DNA from: Lindgomyces ingoldianus
Lineage: Eukaryota > Ascomycota > Dothideomycetes > Pleosporales > Lindgomycetaceae
DNA length: 64,000 nt
Assembly (NCBI RefSeq): GCF_010093535.1
Contig: NW_022985204.1
Span: forward strand, 276,802-340,801
Direction: 5' to 3'
Below the pieces are notes generated by a model. It saw nothing but the letters and a program-made list of their open reading frames with translations, was not told where the DNA came from and searched no databases. This document shows positions 1 to 10,369 of the stretch, one piece after another (the stretch's first letter is position 1; the number at the start of each line of letters is the position of its first letter). A program made the position numbers and the translations under genes.

Positions 1-59
1 GCATAAACTAGCCTAGTATGTTTATAAAGTGTTATTTAAAGCTTAAAGTAAAGTTTTAA

Positions 60-330
60 GTGTAAGTATAGTTAATAAATATTTAGCTTATAATAAAGCT
101 TATTTTACTAAAGTTATATATATTATTATTCTAAATACTATACTTAGCTTTAATATTTTTTATAAGGCTAAACTTACTTTAAATTACTTTAAAACTTTTA
201 TAAAAAGCTTTTTTATAGTTATACTACACTTAAATGTTACTTTAAGCTCTAAATAACACTTTTTAAACATACTAAGCTAGTTTATGCTAATATAGCCTAG
301 ATTATGCTTATTATGTAAAGAATTAGCTAT
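60..330 (+). repeat. AT-rich repeat A, copy 1 (left outer arm)
   Basis: AT-rich non-coding repeat. Its reverse complement matches 1917-2195 over nearly the whole length. A copy in the same orientation lies at about 1240-1510. Bases 1-70 are also the reverse complement of 220-287, so this arm can itself fold back. TA steps are very common and no frame is open over a useful length, as expected of a RIP-mutated repeat. The repeat family is not recognised. Confidence 0.75.
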
Positions 331-606
331 ATTAGCTATAAATACTATTTAAAAAAATAATTTGTGAAGCTATGTAGAGCACTAAAGACATGAGGAACTG
401 GATTGTATTGTATTCCTAGAGGAGTCCTTTGCAGGAGTCAATATATATGCGAAATAAGTGGGTGGGTCTTAGCAACAGACTATGGTGCTAATGCATCTGC
501 CAATGCATCTGACCATTGTGTGACGACACATCTGACACATCCGACTATTGTGTGACCATGCTGACGATGCATCTGAGTTATTAATGCAAACATAATTCTT
601 ACATAT
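331..606. mobile_element. Less AT-rich insertion in the left arm, LTR-like
   Basis: This segment separates repeats A and B in the left arm. In the right arm the two repeats are only about 33 bp apart (1884-1916), so it looks like an insertion. It is visibly less AT-rich than its flanks and contains short repeats built on 'gcatctga' and 'attgtgtgac'. A short stretch near 375-405 resembles 3433-3475, which suggests remnants of one LTR-type element. I see no coding capacity, and the element class is a guess. Confidence 0.4.
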
Positions 607-931
607 ATAGCTTAAGTATAGTCTTAATAATTACTTACTTTTTATTATTACTTAGCCTTTATAAGTTAGCTATAGAATTAGCTTATAAAAGTTATTTAGT
701 GCTATAGTTATTAATTATCTTTTAAAAGACTTTATACATAGCTATAGCATGTTTTTTTAAAAGTTTTATATTTTATTTAAAAGCTTAAAGTATAAGCTAT
801 ATCTAATATTTTTTTTACTGCGTCTAAGTAGTGTTATTAGAAATGTATTAGTGTAAAAAAAGTAGTTTAGTAGAGTCTTAGTAAAAGTAAGTAACTTAGG
901 TGTGTAAGCAACTTGCCTGTAAAGTATGTTA
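607..931 (+). repeat. AT-rich repeat B, left inverted arm
   Basis: Forms an inverted repeat with 1560-1883 across a spacer of about 630 bp. The last 57 bases (875-931) also align without gaps to 3370-3426; that copy differs only by G/C to A/T transitions, which marks this arm as RIP-mutated. Non-coding. Confidence 0.85.
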
Positions 932-1239
932 TGTGATAACAAGCTTAGTCTTTACTATTGTGTAGCACAAATAGCTTAATAGGATATGTTGGCTATATTC
1001 CACAAGAATACTAAGGTAAGGAGATGGAAGGGTTAGGGGCTGGCAGCCCGGCAGAACCCATCTCCAAGCCGCGCTAGTCGCAGGCAGTGAGCTAAGCTAT
1101 GTACATAGATCCTAGTATAATAGGACTAACTAGCCACAAATAGTGCAGGGCTGTTACAGACTGCTTAGTTGTAAAATACATTACTTTATTAAATTACCTT
1201 TAGCTATTTATATAACTTTAAAGGTATAATAACTACTTT

Positions 1240-1510
1240 AGTTAATATCTAGTATATTATAAAGCTTATTTTATTTAAGTTATATATACTTTTATTTTTA
1301 ATGCTGTACTTAGGTTTTATAGTAGTTACTAGCTAAAACTAATGTTATATTACTTTAAAATTTTATAAAAAGTTTTTTCTAGCTATATTTATAATTAAAC
1401 TTAACTTTAAGCTTAAATTAATTCTAGATAAACATATAAAGCTAGTTTACACTAATATAGTTTAAATTAGACTTATTATATAAAGAAGAAGCAATATTAG
1501 TAATAGCTAT
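1240..1510 (+). repeat. AT-rich repeat A, copy 2
   Basis: Second copy of repeat A in the same orientation as 60-330, inside the spacer between the two B arms. It is more diverged than the 1917-2195 copy. The stretch 1018-1140 just before it is less AT-rich, non-coding and unrecognised. Confidence 0.6.
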
Positions 1511-1559
1511 AAACTATTACAAAAAAATTTATTTAACTAAGTTAAGTGTAAAAATAGAA

Positions 1560-1883
1560 TAACATACTTTACAGGTAAGTTGCTTACACACCTAAGTTAC
1601 TTACTTTTACTAAAACCTTACTACACTACTTTTTTTACACTAATATATTTCTAATAACACTACTTAAACATGTTAAAAGAACATTAGATGTAGCTTACAC
1701 TTTAAGCTTTTAAATAAAATGTAACACTTTTTAAGTAACATGCTACAGCTATTTATAAAGTTTTTTAAAAAATAATAAGTAACTAACATACTAAATAACC
1801 TTTCTAAGCTAATTATATAGCTAACTTATAAAAGCTAGATAATAATAAAAAGTAAGTAATTATTTAGCACATACTTAAGCTAA
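1560..1883 (-). repeat. AT-rich repeat B, right inverted arm
   Basis: Reverse complement of 607-931 with scattered differences. Bases 1560-1616 are a third copy of the 57-bp segment at 3370-3426, differing from it by 12 transitions and no transversion, all in the RIP direction. Confidence 0.85.
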
Positions 1884-1916
1884 ATGCGCAAGGATTTCCC
1901 CCCTAGCTAGCAGCTG

Positions 1917-2195
1917 TAGCTAATATAGCTAATTCTTTACACACTAAGCATAATACAGGCTATATTAGCATAAACTAGCTTAATATATTTATTAAGTATT
2001 ACTTAAAGCTTAAAGTAAAGTTTAAGTGTAAGTATAACTATAAAAAAGCTTTTTATAAAAATTTTATAGTAATTTAAAGCTAGTTTAACTTTATAAAAAA
2101 ATATTAAAGCTAAGTATAGCATTTAAAATAATAATATATATAACTTTAATAAAATAAAGTTTATAATAGGCTAGATATTTACTAAAGCAGTTATT
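1917..2195 (-). repeat. AT-rich repeat A, copy 3 (right outer arm)
   Basis: Reverse complement of 60-330. With the B arms it makes the order A-B-spacer-B'-A', a palindromic structure of about 2.2 kb. Non-coding. Confidence 0.75.
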
Positions 2196-3369
2196 ATAAG
2201 TTTAGAGAGATAAAGATAGCTAAAAGTAGTCTAGCTAGGTAACTAGAAGTAGATAACAGCTATTTAGAGCATTAATGCTAAAAAGTAGGCTATTTTACTT
2301 TTTATTATTTTTTAAGGTAGTTACTACTTTTTAAACTAGTATAAAAAAATTTACTTTAAAATTAAGTTATTATAATCTTTAAGCATAGCTAGACTACTAA
2401 TTAGCTTAGTTTAGACTAGTTAAAGCACTTTAATGTGCATATAAAAAAGTGTACTATTAGTAGCTACTATTTACTAGTTATTAACAGCTATAAAAGCTAT
2501 AACTTACTTTATTTTTAGTAATACTATAAAGATAATAAAATTATTACTATTTATATACTTTTTTACTTATTGCACTTTTTATAGCTACTTAATATAAGTT
2601 ATTTTACTTCTTTAAAAAAAGTGTATAAGTGCTAAGCTAAAAACCTTATATATAACTAAATTACTTATATTATAAAAATAAAGTTTTTACTATACTTTAA
2701 AGTAGCTTATAATGCTATAATTACTTTTAGTAATATTTAAAAAAAGTTTTAAAGCGCTAAATTAGTTTCTTTTAACTTATAATAAGTTATAAGAAGCTTT
2801 AATATAAAGTTACACACTTTATTACTACTACTACTTATATATAATAAGCCTTAGTAGTTATAAACCTTAAGTAATACTTTAAAACTTAAGTTATAATTAA
2901 TACTTATAAAAATAAAAATTTAAAAGTATATAAATAGTTTACTAACTTTTATAGTTAAAGTGTTTAAAAAGGGTTTAAAAAAAGTAGTAATAATTATATA
3001 TAAGCTAGTATTAGTGTAATAGAAAATTACTAAGCTTTAAGCACTTAATAAAGCTACTATATAATATAAATTACATAAAAAAAAGTAAATTAAGGTAAAA
3101 AAGACTTTAATAATTTAAAAAAGCTTATACTTAATAGCTTTAAAGAAGTTTAAAGCGCGCAGTAATAGAAAGAAAGTAAAGAAGCAGGTGTAAGCTAAAG
3201 TAAGTAAGCTATTCTAAAGGCGCTATAAATAGTGTAATTAGACTAGGCATAACACACAAACATATAAGCAAGAAGCAGAAGTAGTATCTAAATAATATTC
3301 TAGGCTGTACTGTACTATATAGTGCTAGAGCGGGTTGTTATAGGCTATAATAGAGTTTGTTAGGGTGGG
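2196..3369. other. AT-rich, gene-free, RIP-like sequence
   Basis: Extremely AT-rich with dense stop codons in all frames. I see no gene, RNA or intact repeat. The base composition eases from about 3160 onward. This is most likely transposon sequence degraded beyond recognition. Confidence 0.6.
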
Positions 3370-3426
3370 GTCTTGGCAAAAGTAAGCGACTCAGGTGTGT
3401 GAGCAACTCGCCCGTGAAGTACGTTA
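3370..3426 (+). repeat. Less-mutated copy of the 57-bp repeat-B end
   Basis: Gap-free match to 875-931 (10 differences) and to the reverse complement of 1560-1616 (12 differences). Every difference is C to T or G to A in the AT-rich copies. This copy keeps the ancestral C and G bases and so serves as an internal reference for RIP. It sits in less AT-rich sequence that runs on to about 3715. Confidence 0.85.
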
Positions 3427-3715
3427 GTAGATAGCATAGATAGCACTAAGGACAAGGTCTTAGAGAAATAGAAGTGTACTGTAAGAGATACAAATCACTG
3501 CTAAGTCTCGCTTGTTAGGATTTATGCTTATATACAAAGCACAGTGTAACAATTCGCTTGAATTGTTTCTATTTAAAGTTACCTAACAAACCTTATATCT
3601 AAAGGTTCCTCGTATCTGCTCTAACCCTGCCTGTAACAATTCTCATAAATCGTTCAATCTCAGGTCGCTCAGAACCTATCCGAAGGGTCCCCATATCGGC
3701 CCCAACCCTGACTCG

Positions 3716-4129
3716 GCCCTGCCCCCCGCAGTTACCCCTATTTCCCCAAGTATTTAGTTGCACCTCTCCCCTTAGCTAGCTTAGTAGTTTTCTAATATCC
3801 TTTTTGTACAAGGCCTATAGGTGTTAATTGAATTCCTAGGTTATTGAGTCCCCACGCACTCCCATATGCCTCTGAGTGGATTCCTGCCGCATTCGGACCC
3901 ATTGTCTTGCCTGCGCCGTTACACTGCCCTGCCCCCTGCTGTACCCCTATTCTCCTAAGTATTTAGTCGCACCTCTCCCCTTAGCTAGCTTAGTGGTTTT
4001 CTGATATCCTTTGTACAAGGCCTATAGGTGTTAATGGCATTCCTAGGTTTCTAAGTCCCCACGCACTCCCATATGCCTCTGAGTGGATTCATACCGCATT
4101 CGGACCCATTGTCTTGCCTGTGCCGGTTA
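3716..4129 (+). repeat. Tandem duplication, 210-bp period
   Basis: Two head-to-tail copies (3716-3920 and 3926-4129) with a period of 210 bp. Both run from a C-rich start through 'ttagctagcttag' and 'aaggcctataggtgttaat' to 'cattcggacccattgtcttgcctg'. They differ by a few substitutions and small indels. Non-coding; possibly a duplicated piece of an LTR or of an element's untranslated region. Confidence 0.8.
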
Positions 4130-4486
4130 GGTGAGGCCATACTGGCCTGTTTTAGGATATCCAGGCTTATAATTTAACTAAGCTAAGTGTGTAATTTATT
4201 TATAAAAGCTTTTTAGCATGTTAATAGCATAGTGTTTTATTAAAAACATTATAAAAGGCTATAACTAGTGTGTTATAAAAAGCGTGTTGTATCTTATTTA
4301 ATAGTTTAAAGTGTAAGTTGTAATCTAGCTTCTTTATAAGGTTTATATTGTGTTGTTGTTAAACTATTATGTTATATTATAAACAAGTGCATAGTTTTAA
4401 TAGTGTCCTAGCAGAGTAGCTAACTCGCCTGTGTGGCTAACTTGCATGTAACTACTTTTCTATACTTTATACTTTCTACATCTAGT
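4130..4486. other. AT-rich non-coding sequence
   Basis: Mostly AT-rich. It contains a distant echo of the 57-bp repeat end ('agctaactcgcctgtgtggc', near 4417-4436). No gene is visible. Confidence 0.5.
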
Positions 4487-5000
4487 TGTTACGAATGAAA
4501 AGCAGCAAGCTGTGGTAACCAAGCAGAAGTCGCTGGAAGCATGCAAATGTCTGAAGGACTGGCATGAGGGGAACACGACGATGCGCGGGGCAGCTTATGT
4601 TCCAAGTCACGTGACAACAGTCGCAGCTGACGCTGGCTTGGCAACGACCAAGCGGAGGAACGAAGGGATATATAAAGGACATAGATCTCCTAGCTAGGTT
4701 GTCTCTTCGTAGTTATTCTTAAATCATATCTTGATTATCAGGTTGGAGGAACACCTCCTAATTATTGTCACTGTACGATCGTCAAGACACCGCGTCCCAC
4801 TCGCACACGCTAGTGCAAAATACACAAGTCCTAACTACCTTCTTACTATCTTTCTACGAACTATCGTTCATCCCAACGAACGATACGCCTCCCCCACATT
4901 TGGTTGAAAGAAAGAGAAGTAAACGAAGACATAACACTACCCTAGTGCTACGCGAGGCCGTGTATTACGTACTAAAACATGGTACCCTTGTTAGCCGTTA
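4487..5000 (+). mobile_element. LTR-like or promoter-like retrotransposon remnant
   Basis: The segment opens with TGTTACGAATG, a common start for fungal LTRs. It carries a TATA box (tatataaag, about 4668) and then a pyrimidine-rich stretch, the layout of a U3-R-U5 region. I could not find a convincing CA end with a target-site duplication, so the right border is arbitrary. Short open frames on both strands resemble nothing known. Confidence 0.35.
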
Positions 5001-5320
5001 ACTGTACAGAGGTCGATGATAGGCCCTAGCTTACCGCCCTCTGTGAAAAGGTAACTATTGCTGCTTTTCTTGTTTATTATCCTAACGGTGTACCCTGTAG
5101 GTAAGCAGAAAGGGGATGGAATATTAGAAGTAAGGCTTTAAGTCATGCGGCCAAGGCGGGAACTTCCGACTGCGCCACGACCCAGTTCAGCTCCCGTTCC
5201 TGCCTTGTCCCTTTTCTATCTTTCTGTCAACTTCATGCTCTTAACACAAAACTGTTTTTGTTAATAGCTTTGTAGATACTCTTCCTTACCTACAGCTACT
5301 TTCCTACCTTCAGCCTTTTC
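5001..5320. other. Upstream region of the HET-NB-ARC gene
   Basis: No gene is seen. This is presumed promoter and 5' UTR of the NLR gene at 5321. A tRNA A-box-like sequence on the minus strand (5165-5177) has no matching B-box and was not called. Confidence 0.5.
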
Positions 5321-8300
5321 ATGCGTCTCCTCAAAGTGGAAGATAACGGCGAGTTCAGCCTCACTGAGTTCTTCGGCAACAACATTCCACCTTATGCTAT
5401 TCTTTCGCATACTTGGGGGGCTGACCATGACGAAGTTACTTTGCAAGACTTAGTGAAAGGCACAGGGAAGACGAAACCAGCTGGCTATAGAAAGATCTTA
5501 TTTTGCAGGAAACAAGCTGCTAATGACGGCCTCAAATACTTCTGGATCGATACTTGCAGCATTGATAAGTCGAGCAGCGCAGAGCTTTCAGAGGCAATCA
5601 ATTCTATGTTCCGCTGGTATCACGAGGCGGCTAAATGCTACGTATACCTATCCGACGTTTCGATCGGTGACTCCGTCACAAACGACCCATTCTTGCAGCA
5701 AACATGGAAACGAGCCTTCCAACGCAGCAGATGGTTCACCCGGGGCTGGACGCTCCAAGAGTTACTCGCCCCAGCATCAGTTGAGTTCTTTTCCGCGGAG
5801 GGCAATCGACTTGGAAGCCGACTTGAACTTCTACAAGAAATTCACGACATTACAAGTATTCCCATCCAAGCACTTCAAGGAAACCCTTTATCTCAGTTTA
5901 GTGTCGATGAGCGGATGTCCTGGGCAGCCAGCCGCAAGACTAAGCGTGAAGAGGATGCGGCATACTGTCTACTAGGCATTTTCGATATCCATATGCCGCT
6001 TATTTACGGCGAAGGGCGGCAGAAGGCATTGAGTAGACTCTTGAAGGAGATTTGGGAATCCTGTAAAGATGGATCGCCGGCTCTTCCATCAATGCTTTCC
6101 ACAGTACCCTACATTAGAAATCCGGACTTTGTGGATCGCCCCAATATCCTAGCTTGGATCCGTGAAAAGGGTGTAGCACCAACCGACCGCGCATCTCTCG
6201 TTAGTCGAGGCAGCTTAGGGAAGCCTACTTCTCGTATTGCCCTTGTAGGAGTAGGGGGGGTAGGGTAGGTCTCCTATACCCGGAAATTAAGCGCCAAAAA
6301 TAATTCTTGTAGCAAGAGCCAAATTGCGATTGAATACGCCTACTCTATTGGCGGCCCTCCCAGTACACTTATCCTTTGGGTGTATGCGGGTAGCAGGGCT
6401 GGATTAGAGCAGAGCTACAGAGACATCGCAGACGCCAATCGTATTCCGGGCCGAGATCAGCTTGGGGGAGATATTCTCGGGTTAGTCAGGAAGTGGCTCA
6501 GAACTGAATGCCAAACGCCTTGGGTAATGATACTAGATAATGTAGATGACCGAAGCATGGCTGAGTACGTGGATAAATTCATTCCTCAAAACGGGTTTGT
6601 CCTCGTTACATCTCGAAACGAAGACGCTGCCGCTTACCTGGTGGGCGACCACACGAATATCATTACTGTAGGCCCAATGAGAAACGAAAACGCTCTAGCT
6701 CTTCTCCGAAAGAAGCTACGACGAGAGGTCGAATGGGACGACGGTAAAGCATCTGACCTCGTCAGAGCCCTTGACCATATCCCGCTGGCAGTCTCTCAGG
6801 CTGCCGCATTCCTTAACGACAAGGCTTCAAAGTACAGTCTTTCTCGATACCTTGATGAAATAAGAATAGAAGGAGAAAAGGGTGGCTTCCTTGAAAAGGC
6901 CTACAGGGATCTCTGGCGAGACTTAACAGACTTTGAGCAAGCAAACTCTGTTGTTCTGACCTGGCACAAATCTTTCCGTAGTATTCAAGCAGAAAGACCT
7001 ACTGCAGCCGCATTGCTCTCGGTGCTGAGTTTCTTTGACCGACAAGAGATCCCAGAAATTCTGGTGTACATCTCCGGAGCGCGATCCCACGGGTTACTAT
7101 TCTATGGCTGGTGGCTATCTAATCGAACCATTTATAAAGTTCTCATTGCTGTTGGAGGCATTATTGCAACAGCAAGTTATCTCAGTATACAGCGTTATCT
7201 TATGATATTGCTCTTAGCAATCCCCGGAACGTTCATGTAGGATCTCTTCTGTAAAATTTGCAAGTATTTTACTGACTAAACTTTTAGATTCCTCCCTAGT
7301 ATATCCACCACTATACAAGTGTACGCACGGGAATCACTACAAATCCTCCGAGCATTCTTTGAGAGTTTCTATCATATAAGAAACATTAGCAGGGACGACA
7401 TTGACGAAGATATATATTTGTTAAAGAAATATGCCTTTCTCTCCCAAGATGTCAAATCGAATGGCTACCGGATGCATCGCCTTGTACAGCTCTCACTACG
7501 GAAGTGGCTAGAGAGCACTAGCAGGTTTACACGGACTAAAGAGGAGAGTTTGCTGGCGATACTTGAGGCGTTGCCTACCCCAGATCAAGAAGATTGGATT
7601 AAGAGCAGAGTATTGCTTCCTCACGCCGAGGCCATCCTTAGCTTCGCCCCATTCCGAAAACCATACCTGCTACCTTACACAACCCTGTGCCACACGACAG
7701 CTTACTATGCTAGAGCATGGAAAGGACACCAAGCGCTCCAGGGAACCGTCAAAACTGCCGCTACAAGAACACAGACGTTATTTAATCCAAAAGATGTGCT
7801 TGCGCTAAATTGTGGGTTTAGCTTGTCGTGGCTATTTCTGGCTGATGGAAAATACAATGAAGCCGCAAAATGGGCTAGACAGGTCCTAGAAGGGCGTGAA
7901 ATAGTCCTTGGTCCTGATAACTTGGACACACTGTCAGCTTACAGTTCTTTAGCTTTAATGCTACGGTATCAAGGAAAATATCAGGAAGCAGAGCTGATTT
8001 CGCGAAAAGCAAGAATCGGTTTCAAAACAGCGCTTGGTATCGACCATCCTAAAACTCAAAAAAGCAACAATATCCTAGCATCAATCCTCTTATTCCAAGG
8101 GAAATACAAGGAAGGCGAGAAGTTGTTTTTAGAGTTAGTAAATGCACAGAAGAGGGTGCTTGGAGAGGAGCATCCAGACACGCTGACCAGCATGGGCGAC
8201 CTGGCGTTAACGTATGGCGATCAAGGCCGGTGGAAGGAAGCCGAAGAGCTGGGCGTGCAAGTGATGGACACGAGAAAGAGAGTGCTTGGGGAGGAGCATC

Positions 8301-8992
8301 CAGACACGCTGACCAGCATGGGCAACCTGGCGTCAACGTTTTGGGATCAAGGCCGGTGGAAGGAGGCCGAAGAGCTGGAGGTGCAAGTGATGGAGACAAG
8401 AAAGAGAGTTCTTGGGGAGGAGCATCCAGATACGCTGACCAGCATGGGCAACCTGGCGTCAACGTACAGGAGTCAAGGGCGGTGGGAGGAGGCCGAAGAG
8501 CTGGAAGTACAAGTGATGGAGACGAGAAAGAGGGTGCTTGGGGAGGAGCATCCAGATACGCTGACCAGCATGGGCAACCTGGCGTCAACGTACAGGAATC
8601 AAGGCCGGTGGAAGGAAGCTGAAGAGCTGGGCGTGCAAGTGATGCACGCAAGAAAGAGGGTGCTTGGGGAGGAGCATCCAGACACGCTGACCAGCATGGG
8701 CAACCTGGCGTCAACGTTTTGGAATCAAGGTCGGTGGAAGGAGGCCGAAGAGCTGGGGGTGCAAGTGATGGAGACGAGAAAGAGGGTGCTTGGGGAAGAG
8801 CATCCAGACACGCTGACTAGCATGGCCAACCTAGCACATACCCGGAAGTCCCAAAGCCAGAATGAAGAAGCAATCTCCTTCATGAAAAAGTGCTTTAAGC
8901 TACAGAAGCAGATTCTTGGCCCTCACCATCCTAACACAGAGTCTTCACTCGAAGCTCTAAACAGGTGGCAAGTGGACAATTTAGAGATATAA
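5321..8992 (+). CDS. HET-NB-ARC-TPR NLR-type protein
   Basis: Fungal NLR (STAND) protein of the heterokaryon-incompatibility class, expected to control regulated cell death on non-self recognition. The model is join(5321..6264, 6313..7065, 7390..8992), 1099 aa. Residues 1-150 are a HET domain (YAILSHTWG, FWIDTCSID, RGWTLQELLAP). An NB-ARC ATPase follows. Its P-loop GVGGVGKS (residues 310-317) is split by the 48-bp first intron, and splicing restores K316 and S317; a Walker B-like VMILDNVDD lies downstream. The C-terminus has about nine kinesin-light-chain-type TPR units, five of them nearly identical at the DNA level. Intron 1 is well supported. Intron 2 (about 324 bp, 5' site GTACAT) is only one solution: GT at 7064 with an acceptor at 7363 also keeps frame. 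The gene may be intact or recently damaged in that stretch. Confidence 0.8.
8156..8911 (+). repeat. Homogenised 126-bp TPR-coding repeats
   Basis: Units start at 8156, 8282, 8408, 8534, 8660 and 8786, exactly 126 bp (42 codons) apart. The first five are nearly identical in DNA; the sixth decays in its second half. Variable codons gather around one site (the residues after LAST: FWD, YRS, YRN, FWN) and near the unit end (ELGVQ or ELEVQ). High internal identity with a few variable codons is typical of repeat domains in fungal NLRs. Confidence 0.9.
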
Positions 8993-9124
8993 AATCTAAT
9001 GCTGCTTTTAGTTGTAGAATATAAAGCTCGTGCACATGCAAAACAGGCTAAGCTAAGTAATCATGCTTGCTCGTGTTACTTGACAGTTGTGAGAGTAACT
9101 TGCCACCAGATTTTGCCACCGCAG

Positions 9125-9460
9125 ACAGGGAGGACGGCCGATCCGCACCTCCCACAGTGTCGTGAGATGAAGAATTCTGGAGGTATTTATAAGAGGGAGT
9201 CAAATTGACCGGTAGTATGTTCGAGGTTGAGTTAGCTGAGAGCTTGATTATACCTACCTTGTACTTACCACATAGCACTGATAGCTGGTGAGCCAACCCC
9301 TCCAACTGTGTGGGTCTGCTCAGCCCCCATATAAATCCTAGAAGAGAACCGGGAGCTAAACTAGGCACAACTAGGCCATCGGTCAACTTAACTCCCTCTT
9401 ATACATACCTCCAGAATTCGCCATCTCACAAATGTATCGCTAAAGTGTGTCTGCCACCCT
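9125..9460. repeat. Imperfect inverted repeat, LTR- or MITE-like
   Basis: Bases 9169-9210 (gaattctggaggtatttata...) are the imperfect reverse complement of 9376-9419. Similarity continues outward through 'catctcac' and 'agggagg'. The left arm carries a TATA box ahead of a polypyrimidine-rich stretch, as in an LTR promoter. Two LTR fragments in opposite orientation or a small foldback element would both fit. No coding sequence. Confidence 0.6.
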
Positions 9461-10369
9461 CCCTGCTTGTGATAGCATTATCTAGTAGCATCCAAATTAT
9501 TACCACCTATATTACTCTATACCCACTTTCAAATTCCAGCCATGTCTGAATGAGCACTAGTTTTAGATACTACCAAAAGACGCAGCCTCGAAGTCGGCTC
9601 TTAGGTTACTAGCTCCATGCATGTTGAAAATGGTAAGGGCACGATAAGGCTAACTCCGCTAGCAGCTGTACCCGTCATCCGCGTCTTGGTTGAGCAGGAC
9701 CTCTAATGCTTTTTGCAGATCGCTCGCATTTCGTTCCCTCCAGAGGTGACCTTTGACGTGTTGCAGTCCATTACCTTGAACCAAACAACTATTATTTTAC
9801 CCCACCTAATGTGACTTTTGAGTGGGGTCTGAGTTATGAGAGAAGCGATGTATTGTAGACTAAGGGTCCGAGTTGCTTTTTCATATAATAATAGTGTGGG
9901 ACACCAAGCTCTGAGTTGATTGTGCACCCCATCGCAAAGCCTTCGGGATTACACCCAAGAAGCAGAAGGCTTAGAAATCTGCCCTATATATTGTAACAAC
10001 TTCCTCCCTCTAGCCTTAAGCCGGCTGAACATACGATTTGGGTGGGAACGTTCGTTATGAAGGCCGCCGGGCTCGCTGTTCGGGTCGTCATCAGGGCTCA
10101 TGTGGAGATGGTAGCTTACGTTCGTCGCTAGATTGAATGGTGCGGTCGGTCGCTGCGAGATTTCGTCGTTTGGAGATGATATGCGACTGGCGAGTCAGAA
10201 GGAAAACAACTTGTCTTACTTGAATAGTGCAATCGAAAGCCCGCCACTTAATGAAAAATTTCGCCTGTTTTTGACTAAGGCTATACATTGATGTACAAGT
10301 CAAGGGGAACTTCAAAGAGCAAAATGTTGCCTACTCCTTCCCCGACCTAGTCGGCCCAGGGCTTCCAAC
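9461..10369. other. Gene-free sequence with decayed repeats
   Basis: Only short frames without recognisable content. An interrupted palindrome (ccccac...gtgggg) lies near 9799-9826. Nothing else can be supported. Confidence 0.4.

Noticed and set aside
5165..5177. tRNA A-box-like sequence on the minus strand
   Set aside because: No B-box, anticodon arm or acceptor stem can be formed around it.
8049..8714. 221-aa minus-strand frame over the TPR repeats, with periodic Cys/Pro-rich repeats
   Set aside because: It is the antisense reading of the near-identical 126-bp units. Repetition keeps the frame open, and it has no independent support.
8156..8911. Regular direct repeats resembling a CRISPR-like array
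   Set aside because: The repeats are 126 bp, contiguous without spacers, in frame and encode TPR units in a eukaryote.
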